Assembly (NCBI GenBank): GCA_022432975.1
Contig: CM039512.1
Coordinates: 30,293,574 to 30,357,573, forward strand
Direction: 5' to 3'
Source: Begonia masoniana
Lineage: Eukaryota; Streptophyta; Magnoliopsida; Cucurbitales; Begoniaceae
Length of the DNA: 64,000 nt
The position numbers were made by a program, and so were the translations under genes. Positions 12,894-22,536 of the stretch are shown here, one piece after another (the first letter of the stretch is position 1; each line of letters starts with the position of its first letter). Under the pieces are notes generated by a model, which saw only the letters and a list, made by a program, of their open reading frames with translations, had not been told where the DNA came from and did not search any database.

Positions 12894-12931
<38 letters not shown>

Positions 12932-13184
12932 AATAACAATACTCCTATAAATTCTTATTAACTCTTTTAATATACCGTTTTGCTCTTCCGTAAATTCCGT
13001 TAAATCTCGCTCTTAATTATATCCCTCGGCTTAATTTCACTGGGAGTGCCCGAGTCTAAATTAATTAACCAATTAGGTTAACCAAACTTATTCACTTTTA
13101 TTTTTAAATTACTTAAAACAATTATTTTTACTATTCTTTTATTTTCTCTCCAATTTTTCCCTTTTAAAATTCCTGGGCGTTACA
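9190..13184 (-). repeat. 3' LTR of the nested gypsy element, expanded
   Basis: It runs from TGTGACGACC to GCGTTACA on the plus strand and is 3995 bp against 2545 bp for the partner. It contains the 30-bp array (10128-11670), a (TAA)n microsatellite (about 12893-12930) and a duplicated 25-bp block near 9765-9790. ORFs such as those at 12531-12961 arise from GC-rich LTR sequence plus the microsatellite and recur in the other LTR; I do not treat them as genes. Confidence 0.93.
10128..11670. repeat. 30-bp tandem array, about 50 near-perfect units
   Basis: The unit contains ATAGTCCCGTGAGAATCATT followed by CATCATTCAT. About 50 copies are identical from 10141 to 11640, with variant units only at the edges (GAAAATCAAT on the left, GAATCCCGTGCGAATC on the right). 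Since 30 is divisible by 3, one strand reads as a 514-codon ORF of a ten-residue repeat; nothing suggests that it is a gene. The matching place in the other LTR (about 17265-17340) has about two units. There are no spacers, so this is not a CRISPR array. Confidence 0.97.
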
Positions 13185-15949
13185 TCCTTCCTTCCTTAAC
13201 TGGAATTTTGTCCCCAAAATTATTGTTTGGTTAACCTTCTAATTACTCACCCTCACATTATCTAAGTACAATGCTCGAAATACTATCCTCGACACCCTTA
13301 TGGTCTTACTCACCCTTCGGGTCTTCATAGTTTTCTATATCTCCAAAGCTTTCAATCCATCTAACTTCGCACTTTGTAAGTCAATTACTCGTACATCCAT
13401 CGACTTCAACATAACCCTTCGTCGCCTAGACCTTCAAATTTCATTTAACTTAACTTCAACTCTAGTTTGTCCTTCAAGCTAAGTTCATTCAATTTCCAAC
13501 TCTTCAAATTTCGTGACAACAATTCGTACCTAATCACTTCAAACCCTTAAAGCTTCCTCAATTCTATAACACTAAGGACCTGATACTTAGATCTCTCATC
13601 CTAATCCTCTGTTTCGAACTCCTCTTTACACTACTATCTCCTTCCAAATTATCAATCTCATTTTCTAAACCCACTTACCTTGGGCAATCATAACATTTCC
13701 TTAGCTACTCTAATATCATTCCTGTATACAGGACTGTAATTATTAAATCTATTTCTTTACGCTTTCACGGTATCCACTAGGTTTCTATAATTATTTCCTC
13801 TATGGTCGTTTTGTCCAACTTTTATCTCGGTCGTCATTAATCACTAACATCATCAATTACTAACAAATTCTTAAGTCTAAACCAATTCGTTAAACTATCC
13901 AACCAACACCTAAAAGAAAATGTGCATAAGCACTTCGACGTAACTTACAAGTCAACTTTACTAAACCTCAAAATCTACTCTCACCTCTAAGTTCACTTGG
14001 ATAGCCTTCATACAATTCTCCCTTCATTTCATCCAACATGCTCCAAATTTCCCTACCTTAACTACTTAACTCTTATTTCGAGTTTCCGTTCGATCTAGTA
14101 AAACTTCTTACTTACTCGTACTACACTATTCGAAATCCAAAGATCTACCTAACCGGTCATTTTATCTCACATCACACATTCTCTATTTCCTCAAGTCGCG
14201 ATCTTCTTCACACACTTAAGCTTAGCTTATCATTCTCAACCTTAGCCATTTACAAAATCATTGGCTCCGACTTCGGTACATAAGGGTCGAGCCTTTGAGA
14301 TTTTCCTAATTTAATCTTATCTCGATGCACTTGAACATTATTTGTGCAATTTCTCGTCCTCCTCGTCCGGTGACCCATTAATCTATAAATCCACACAACA
14401 CTAACATTCGATCAAAATTTCAAACCTAAACCCTTTATTTAATTTAGATAATGTCCTATACTTATTCTTAATATCACACTAAGACTTCCTCGAAAGTTAC
14501 GAACTAATCTACTACTTGGTCATTTCTTCTAGTCAGGTTCATAATGTTCTCCTTAGCTTCTTCACAATAATTCATCTAACAATTTTCTTGTTAGCAAACT
14601 TGTTGTAGGTAGACCTACAACCTTAATCTAGATCTTATAAAGTTCTTAAATCTTATTCTTCTATTTTCCCCAAAATTTAGAAGCATCCATAACCTTTAAT
14701 GGAGCTAAGCATGCCATGACTCATACTACAAGCTCTATTTATTCTCAAGTCTCTAGGCAAACACCAAAGTGGTCGAGTTCACTTCCTTAAACTCTCACAC
14801 CACTAAATACTTAAATGCTAACCTTCTTATTTTAACTCTCAACTAAACCTAAAGGCCTTTACACTTACTCTTATAAATCTATACACAATTCTAAATCTAT
14901 CCAACCATCCTTTTTACCTTACTTTGCATAGTTCATATTTTTCTCATTCAAAATTTCCTATATTTTTCCAATTTGCACACCACTAGATTCTAGTGAATTA
15001 AACCTCAACTTTCGGCCTTCCCTTCTTATCTAACTATCCTCTTCTTCCTATCTCTTAACTTTACAATATTAATTTCATCATTCCTCCAAAAATCCTTGCC
15101 TTCCTAAGTCACCAAGCATAATTCTAAATTCAATGCTAAACTCTCCAATCAAGTCTTTTCCCTAAAATCCGGAAGTGACTCTTCATTACAATCTACCTCT
15201 CGGGTCTTTTAAACACTTAAGTTCCTACTTCCATCTTAGGGGTAAGTCTCGGTTATGGTGTTTAACCCGAACGGTATCAGCTTTAGACTTACCACTTTTC
15301 TCTTATCTTTCTAAACCAAAAGTTCGAAATCAATTACTCGTTACCCTTCCTAATTGGTACTCACTCTGTCGAACTACACGCACTCATGACTTGACGCGTC
15401 TATTATGCACAGACCGCCCTTAGCTTAATTAAGTTTTCTCCCCTATCGCGTTGGTCGTAAACCTCACACGTCCAAAAAGAGAAACGAATCTCCCTTTATC
15501 GACTAATCTTCTAAAGTGGTACATACCTCTTAGCAAACGTTTAATTCTCGTAACTTAAGTACCACCTTATATAAGATTCCCTATTTTCTAACATCTCTAA
15601 ATTTGTTAACCTAACAACTTTACCTCAATATCTTTGTTCTCCTCACCGATATTTACTAAGTCCAATACTCTTATTCGACAATTTACCTAAGCTAGACTTT
15701 TGATTACTACCTCCATTTAAATACTTAGGAGGTTCGTCAACTAAAGTTTAATTTACATTTATTCAACCGTTATATCTCTTAAGTTGTATCCCTCCAATGG
15801 TAATAAATTCTAGGTATGTGCACACTCGCACAACTATCCCAGGTTATTCATTTCAATGCGTAACTTTCTCTATTCACTATCCTCCTTCACCTTAATAAGG
15901 TCAACCAATCTTTCCATTGCTCGAACCTAAACCTTGGCCTGTATCGGAT

Positions 15950-16216
15950 CTATAGCACATCCATCAAATATCGGAGGTCGAACTGCCTAATTCGTTCACT
16001 ACTCTGGTTCCATGAAGTACTATCTTGTCTATTACCATTTCCATCTCGGTTGAGTAAGATCTCTATTTGTTCTGACCATTGGTGCACTATGTCCATAAGC
16101 TGACAAATGGATTTCTCCTCAAGTTTTCTAGGTGCTTTCGGCATTTTCTTGTTCCTAGACACATTAAGAAACACATGCAAAATAAACAATTTAGAATCAT
16201 ACAAAAACTTAAACAC
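15950..16216 (-). pseudogene. Remnant gag N-terminus in the nested gypsy element
   Basis: An 88-codon ORF contains MPKAPRKLEEKSICQLMD and later IEILLNRDGNGNRQ. By position (shortly after the PBS) and general form it corresponds to the start of gag in the Tekay-type element at 57967. The first 24 residues before the internal Met are probably leader. It has no zinc knuckle or capsid domain. It may be all that remains of gag, or a short leader peptide kept in a non-autonomous family. Confidence 0.45.
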
Positions 16217-16219
16217 TTA
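16214..16219 (-). promoter_or_regulatory. Conserved GTAAGT after the leader (splice-donor-like)
   Basis: The minus strand reads CGACTGTAAGT here, between the PBS and the gag-like start. The same CRACTGTAAGT context occurs in the elements at 54418 and 57891, with variants at 22443-22448 and 40801-40806. Confidence 0.5.
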
Positions 16220-16310
16220 CAGTCGATGGAGAGTCCTCGTGCGGCGGTGTGTTTTTGGCAGGCATATCACAGAACTCGCTTTTAAAACTCCATCTCTCTG
16301 ATACCATAAC

Positions 16311-18555
16311 TGTGACGACCCCGACCCGATCAGGGCCGCCACGCACTTGCCGTGACATAATCATTACCTAAGCCCTCGTGTTTTCTCCAAAACTTTTTCC
16401 TTTTTACTTTAAACATAAACCCAAAACCCTTAAACAAACTAACCCTAACGTAACCTTAACTTTAAACTCTCGTAACCACGTAAATTTTTCTCTTTATATC
16501 ACTCATAACGTTTCGACTTCTAAACCATTAAATTGAAGTCTCGGATTGTTGAAATCCCTTAAAATCACTCATTCCTCGATCATCAAAACATGACACTAAT
16601 ATAACCTACAATTTCAGATAAGTTCAAGAAAACGAACTGCATGGATCGCTCTAAAAATCGAGCTTATCCTTACCTGTTAAGAATAACCCAAGCAGTTCCA
16701 GTATATTTCTAAAATAAAGACACCTAAACTCCTCCAAAGATAATCCAATCAAATCCCCAATCAAACGTGAATATAAACATTTAAACCCCTAAACTTCTCT
16801 TAAAACAAATTCATTAATCAATTCATTCAAATTAACACTTAACTCCAAACCAATATCCACTATAAAACCATAAACATGTCAAACTTCAATGTACACCCTA
16901 AAATCTTCCAAACAACTGGTAACCTTCTAACTCACATTCAATTACCACAAAACAACCTGGCGCACACCCATGTCACTGAACCATGCCAAAACACACGCCG
17001 TCGCCACGAGCACCATCCGTCGACCACCTGTTCTTTGTCATCAAGAGAAGCTCTCACCTTCACACTTGTCACCTACATCATACAATAACTACATTAAGCC
17101 TAATGCTTAGTAAGGAGCGTACTAAACATAACATTTCATATATGCATGACATTTGTAAAACAGTTTCGTGAAAACATTCATTTACTCCCGTGAAAACATT
17201 CATTTACTCCCGTGAAAACATTCATTTACTTCCGTGAAAACATTCATTTACTCCCGTGAAAACATAGTCCCGTGAAAATCAATCATCATTCATATAGTCC
17301 CGTGAGAATCATTCATCATTCATATAGTCCCGTGAAAACATACATCGTTCATTTAACTTTTCATAAAAACATGTTCATAAACCGTTCGTATGCACTTTAA
17401 GAAAACATGATACATGAGGAGACATACACATAAGGAAGAACCTATCACATGAACACTACAACATAACTAAGGCACTACTTAACTATCACTCTTTCCTTAA
17501 CTACCCGTCTTCCACCAACCTCTACAGTCACTCTCATAAAAAACAATCAACATTATCAACATTGTACGACGTAGGGCCTTAGTGGCTGGAAAGCCTAACG
17601 CTCACTTACCTGGCGTCCGTAGTAAGCCGAGCACCGTCCATAAAGTCGTCTCCACCTAAAGCATTTCACAATTAAGAACATTAAAATCGATCCTAATTAA
17701 ACTAATTTCAAACTTGAACTAATCTCCTAATTAAGGAAATTCTTTCCTAAAACTTCCAATTTCTCATTCGGGTATAACTAAACTCTTATTTTCTTAAAAA
17801 CATCTTAAACTACTATTTATAGCTTAATCTAACTAAAATCTATCTAAACGGGCCACTATTTTGGGTTTGGTAAAAACCGACCTAAAACTCAAACGCGCGT
17901 AACTTTTGCGTCGGTGGTCGGAATCAAACGATTCCAGCGGCCACGTACTCCTCTAATAACCTATTTTAATCTGCCAAAAGGAATTTTAAAACAAATGACC
18001 GGAGCTAGGTCAATTTTGCAGAAACCCGAATCTGCCTCTTTTTCCTAAAATTTCTCTTTTTCGATTTTTCATCAAAACTCGTCAATTTCTTCACCAATCG
18101 ACCACATATACACTCAATTAGAATAATCTAACCTAAAATCGAAGCTACATTAAGCAAAACCCGAGTGCCCTAAATTGGGCATTCACTGAATTTTGCCCAA
18201 ATCGGGCTCACCACTGCCAGTCGACCAAAGCCGGACCAAGGGTCGGCAAACCCACGCCGGAGGTGACCTAAATTGGCCGGAGATCGGAGCTCAATCGAGC
18301 TCGTCACACATAGCCCTAAACCGAACCAAAACAGAGAAAACCGAGCTCACCTGGTCGGTTCGTGTGCGGAGTCGACCGGAAATGGCAGCCCAGGAGTCGC
18401 CGACGTCTTCTGGCCGGAAAACGTTGAGGTTGAACGCCGGAGATCATCGCTCGTCGCCTCCCTCTTCTCCCCTGTCTCTCGGCGTCGGGCGAGCTCGAAC
18501 AACAGAAATCGATTCTGTTGTTCGATTTGTTTTTCTATTGTTATTATTATTATTT

Positions 18556-18602
<47 letters not shown>

Positions 18603-18855
18603 AATAACAATACTCCTATAAATTCTTATTAACTCTTTTAATATACCGTTTTGCTCTTCCGTAAATTCCGTTAAATCTCGCTCTTAATTATATCCCTCGG
18701 CTTAATTTCACTGGGAGTGCCCGAGTCTAAATTAATTAACCAATTAGGTTAACCAAACTTATTCACTTTTATTTTTAAATTACTTAAAATAATTATTTTT
18801 ACTATTCTTTTATTTTCTCTCCAATTTTTCCCTTTTAAAATTCCCGGGCGTTACA
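16311..18855 (-). repeat. 5' LTR of the nested gypsy element
   Basis: It runs from TGTGACGACC to GCGTTACA on the plus strand (TGTAACGCCC to GTCGTCACA in element orientation), 2545 bp. It carries about two units of the 30-bp repeat near 17265-17340, a run of CCCGTGAAAACATTCATTTA-type repeats at 17165-17275, and a (TAA)n microsatellite at about 18555-18600 that is longer than in the other LTR. Confidence 0.93.
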
Positions 18856-18860
18856 TCATC

Positions 18861-19223
18861 AATGTCAATGACATAAATATTTTCTTTCCTAAAGCCAGTA
18901 AACAGAATTTTGTCATTTGCAGCATCTTTAATTATGCATGAATCTGATTTAAATATCACTTCATAACCTTTGTCACATAATTGACTTATGCTGAGCAGAT
19001 TGTGTTTTAACCCATCAACTAATAAAGCATTTTCTATAATAGGATTGATAGGGTTACCTATGTTGCCAATGCCAACAATTTTGCCTTTTTGGTTTCCACC
19101 AAAAGTGACACTTCCTTTCTTCTTGTTGACAGCAGCGAACTTAGTTGCATCTCCAGTCATATGCCTTGAACAACCACTGTCCAGGTACCATTGATTTCTT
19201 AGTGGAGATGCATTATCCTGCAA
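18861..19223 (-). pseudogene. copia pol, upstream part: aspartic protease
   Basis: The segment contains WYLDSGCSRHMTGD, the retroviral-type aspartic protease active site (DSG) of copia elements, followed by GLKHNLLSISQLCDKGY, which leads into the GAG-pre-integrase region. It ends at the nested-insertion junction with IDIDD and continues at 9184. It lies just downstream of gag in a different frame, separated by a stop at 19232. Whether that shift is natural or a mutation cannot be decided here. Confidence 0.9.
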
Positions 19224-19231
19224 AATAAAAA

Positions 19232-20781
19232 TTAGGTTGTCTTCTTAGGTACCCAAATCTTTTGGGTCCTAGTGTTAGGCCTGGTTCCCTTAGGAACCCA
19301 TTGTAATTTACAACCAGCTTTCTTGTCATTTGTCTTTAAAGGACATACAAAAGACTTATGTCCTACTTCATTACAAGTATAGCAAGTAGACGGTTTGACA
19401 AAGAAATTCTTAAAAGCTTTTCTCTTATTAAACTTATCATAGCCTAAACCTGCTTTATCATGAGTAGTCCTATGATTCCCTATTAGCAATGGTAAGTTCT
19501 TGCTACCATTTGAGAACCAAAGAACAAGTTTATTCAAGGATTCATTTTTCTTCTTAAGTTCAGTGGTTTCTTTTTCATGCAAGTTCATTTCTGTAGCATG
19601 CTTTTCTATTAGACCTGTATTTTCCTTTTTCAACAGATTGTATTTAGTTTTTAGCATGCCAAACTGTTTAACTAAATAATTAAATGCATCAATTAAATCT
19701 CCATCATCAGTTTCACTATCACTAGAGGAAACACTGACCTCATTTTCTGTGCCATGAAGCAGAGGTTGGACACTTCCTCATCTTCAGAGGATGTCTCACT
19801 TTCACTGTCATCCCAAGTGGCCTTCATGGCCATTTTCTTGAACTTCTTGGGATTCTTAGCTTGTGGACAGTCGGCCTTCATGTGACCCGGTTTTCCACAC
19901 CCGAAGCATGTAATTTCCTTCTCCTTTTGTGGTTTCTCAACCTTTGGAAATCTTTTTCCTTGCATCTTCTTTCTACAGAGAAACTTGCTGAATCTCCTAG
20001 TAATAAGGGCAATGTCCTCATCTTCTTCTTCTTCCTCAGATTCATCAGGTTTGCTCGAAGAGGCTTTGAGAGCTATGTCCTTTCTCTTGGAGATCTCCTT
20101 TTCCTTGAGATCCTCCTTGTCATTGGCTCTCATGGTTATCTCATGAGTCATCAGAGAGCCAATGAGTTCCTCGAGCTTGAGAACCTTAAGATCCCGTGCC
20201 TCTTGTATTGCCGTCACCTTTGGTTGCCAGGCTCTTGGTAAACATCTCAAGATTTTCCTAATTAGTTCTTCACCTGAATACATCTTACCAAGTACTTTTA
20301 ACCCATTAGTAATGTTAGTGAAACGAGTAAACATAGAAGAAATAGACTCATCCTTTTCCATGGTAAACAATTCATATTCGTGAACTAACATGCTCAATTT
20401 ACTCTCCTTTACTTGGTTAGTTCCCTCATGTGTGACTTCTAATAAGTGCCAAATTTCTTGAGCACTTTCACACCCTTGTACTCTATTGAATTCATCTCTA
20501 TTTAGAGCACAGTACAAGGTGTTTACTGCCTTGGCATTAAGGCTCAGATTTCTCTTATCGGACTCAGTCAATTCAGAATAGTCCTTAGGGATACTTTTCT
20601 CATCTACAGTTTTCATGGTCTTAAAAGGACCATTCTCTATAATACACCAAGTCTCATAGTCTATGGCTTGAATGAATATTTTCATTCTAGCCTTCCAATA
20701 GACATAATCACTACCATCAAAGAATGGAGGTCTATTTGTTTCTTGACCTTCTATTTGTGTGGTGTTAATGTTGAATGCCAT
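19232..20781 (-). pseudogene. copia gag (UBN2-type capsid, two CCHC motifs), frameshifted
   Basis: Translation probably begins at the Met at 20781 (MAFNINTTQIEG); an upstream in-frame Met at 20799 is less likely. Residues about 15-200 look like the plant copia gag capsid domain (FFDGSDYVYWKARM, AKAVNTLYCAL, SAQEIWHLLE). An acidic run (EEEEEDED) is followed by a CCHC knuckle (CFGCGKPGHMKADC, about 19868-19909). The frame is lost near 19745 by a small indel. The next frame carries a coiled-coil-like stretch (19560-19657) and a second knuckle (CYTCNEVGHKSFVC, about 19343-19384), ending at 19232. The product would form the virus-like particle; the frameshift separates the second zinc knuckle. Confidence 0.9.
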
Positions 20782-20836
20782 AGTGAGCAAATATAACACA
20801 GAGTGTTTAAACGGAGCTTAGACAATGATAAACCTC

Positions 20837-20848
20837 GCTCTGATACCA
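20837..20848 (-). other. Primer-binding site of the copia element
   Basis: The minus strand reads TGGTATCAGAGC two bases after the LTR end, complementary to the 3' end of initiator Met tRNA. Confidence 0.9.
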
Positions 20849-20850
20849 AT

Positions 20851-22211
20851 TGTAGGATCGAGATTGTCTAAGAGGGGGGTGAATTAGACCCTTTTAAAAT
20901 TTTCTTAATTACTAAACACAAGCAGTCAATCAGTAACAGTAAGAGAGAGAGAGAGAGAGAGAGAAAAATCAACACCAGATTTTTACGTGGTTCGGCCAAA
21001 CCTTGCCTACATCCACGCTTCAAGGTTCACCCCTTAAAGATCCTTAACCTTCTCCTCAGTGAGAAAAACAGATCAGAATTCCAGGCTCCGATCAACTGCC
21101 TTTACAATTCAGGATTGAACTTCACGGGCGTCAATCCACTGCCTTATACACAATGTTGAGTTTGTAAATGGAACGCTCAGACTACACTCTCACAAGGATT
21201 GAATCTCAAGTTAAAATCGAGAGGTGTAGAAAAATTATACAGAGTATGATAAAATTTCGCAGGTTAGGGCTCAGAAATTCAAATTCGCAAAAGTTATATC
21301 TTCGTACTCTAACCTCGGCTTAAATACTCTGTCTTCAGAATCGGCTTGACTTCAATGCTCTTTATCCAATAATAGAAACTTTGTTACCGTTGGAGCAGCT
21401 TTCGTACAATTTCAGGTAGCTATTGCCGTCTATAGTTGCAAGTCGTCGTCGCCATTAAAGTTCTGGAGTTAATGTTGAAAACGACGTCACTATAGCTTCG
21501 CGGCTATTTCAAAATCTGGCGGAAGATCACCGGTTTAAACAGCTTCAAAACAGATCGCCACGTCATCGACATATGTATCTTCAACGCCATCGGTAGATGC
21601 AACACGAATAAGCTATCGGCATAAGCAAACTTTGAACTTCATCGGCATGATGCATCTTGAAACTTCATCGGCAGATGTATTCTGAAAAGCCATCGGCAGA
21701 TGCACCTTGAAAGTTCATCGGCAGGAACAGCTTGAAAGTGCTATCGGCAGATGCAGCTTGAAAGGCCATTGGCAGATGCAGCTTGAAAGGCCATCGGCAG
21801 ATGCATCTCAGAAGTTATCGGCAGATGAGGGCTTTGAATTCCATCGGTAGATGCACCTTGAAAAATTGTCGGCAGATGCATGTTGAACTTCATCGGCTTG
21901 ATGACTCCATCGGCAGATGCAAGTTGATATGTCATCGGCAGATGCAGGCTTTGGAGACCATCGACAGATGCACACCTTGTTCTCTATCGGCAGATGTATT
22001 TTCTTGTACTGTATCGGCAGATGCACGCCTTGTACACTTAACCAATATTATTAGAACACTAAAATACCATTTTCAAGGGTATTTCCAAAGGATTAAAATC
22101 AAATGTATAATTCAATATTCTCATTCTTTTAAACATAATCAAATTATTTACTTATCATTCAAAAAACATCATCAAAAAAATATTTAGACTTAAACTCTAT
22201 TTAAGTAGACA
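20851..22211 (-). repeat. 5' LTR of the copia element
   Basis: This 1361-bp LTR starts TGTAGGATCG and ends AGACA on the plus strand. It has an (AG)n tract (about 20942-20964) longer than in the 3' LTR, and only about 12 degenerate CATCGGCAGATG-type units at 21565-22026. The TSD CCTAG follows at 22212-22216. Confidence 0.92.
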
Positions 22212-22216
22212 CCTAG

Positions 22217-22536
22217 GTCTTTCTCGATTTATTAATGTCTCCAGTTGACGAGATTGGCTATCTATATGTCGGGCCTGCCGGTCAAGATGTTGGGATTTTT
22301 GTGCTATAATCTCACTCAACTGGTCTATCGTATCGTCTATGTCATCTCGGTCATTCCCTCGATGCACTATTTTTATAAATAACTCCTATAAAAGTTAAAC
22401 AAATACTCTAAAAAAATGAAATCAAATAAAAGCATTAAACATACTCACAGTTGAGGAAGGATGTCCGCGTAGTGGCTGTGCAGTCGAGCAGTCTACAGAA
22501 CTGTTTTTAAAACCCGGGGGCTCTGATACCATAAAC
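22217..22536 (-). pseudogene. Family A gypsy gag N-terminus and leader, right part
   Basis: This is the continuation of the element at 1-1688 after the copia insertion. On the minus strand it holds the PBS (CTCTGATACCA complement, 22521-22531), a leader that matches the Tekay-type element at 57841-57880 (plus-strand GGATGTCCGCGTAGTGGCTG here, its complement there), a GTGAGT motif (22443-22448) and decayed gag start sequence. No useful ORF remains. Confidence 0.75.

Larger units (their letters stand above)
13185..16310 (-). mobile_element. Internal region of the nested gypsy element, essentially non-coding
   Basis: A purine-rich PPT (minus strand, AAGGAAGGAAGGA at 13185-13197) begins it and the PBS ends it. 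No ORF longer than about 90 codons exists in the sense orientation. By eye it resembles other family A internal regions, for example 14510-14690 against 230-420. Because the flanking LTRs are so similar, the loss of coding capacity probably predates this insertion. The sequence is AT-rich with few CpG sites. Confidence 0.7.
9190..18855 (-). mobile_element. Non-autonomous gypsy-like LTR retrotransposon nested in copia pol
   Basis: The LTRs are at 9190-13184 and 16311-18855, with a 3126-bp internal region and a 5-bp TSD. Orientation is minus: the PBS complement (CTCTGATACCA, about 16296-16306) abuts the right LTR and a purine-rich tract (minus strand) abuts the left LTR at 13185-13196. The LTRs look nearly identical apart from the 30-bp repeat expansion, a 25-bp duplication near 9765-9790 and scattered single-base changes, implying a recent insertion. 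The internal region nevertheless has no gag-pol ORF, only a short gag-like start. It therefore resembles a LARD, a large retrotransposon derivative moved by enzymes supplied in trans. Confidence 0.85.
1694..22211 (-). mobile_element. Sire/Maximus-like Ty1/copia retrotransposon, interrupted
   Basis: The element is on the minus strand. Its parts in coding order are 5' LTR (20851-22211), PBS (20837-20848), gag (about 20781-19232), protease/integrase/RT/RNase H (19223-18861, then 9184-6446), ORF3 (6096-4009), polypurine tract (3838-3825) and 3' LTR (3824-1694). A 5-bp TSD flanks it. A gypsy element (9190-18855) sits inside pol, so the copia element itself is about 10.8 kb without it. A long LTR, a gag with two CCHC motifs and an extra ORF after pol fit the Sire/Maximus lineage. 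Pol holds several nonsense codons and at least two frameshifts, so it is not autonomous now. Confidence 0.9.

Noticed and set aside
12531..12961. Two overlapping ORFs ending in Ile- or Asn-runs (repeated at 18193-18632)
   Set aside because: They lie in GC-rich LTR sequence that runs into a (TAA)n microsatellite; both LTRs carry them and no domain is visible.
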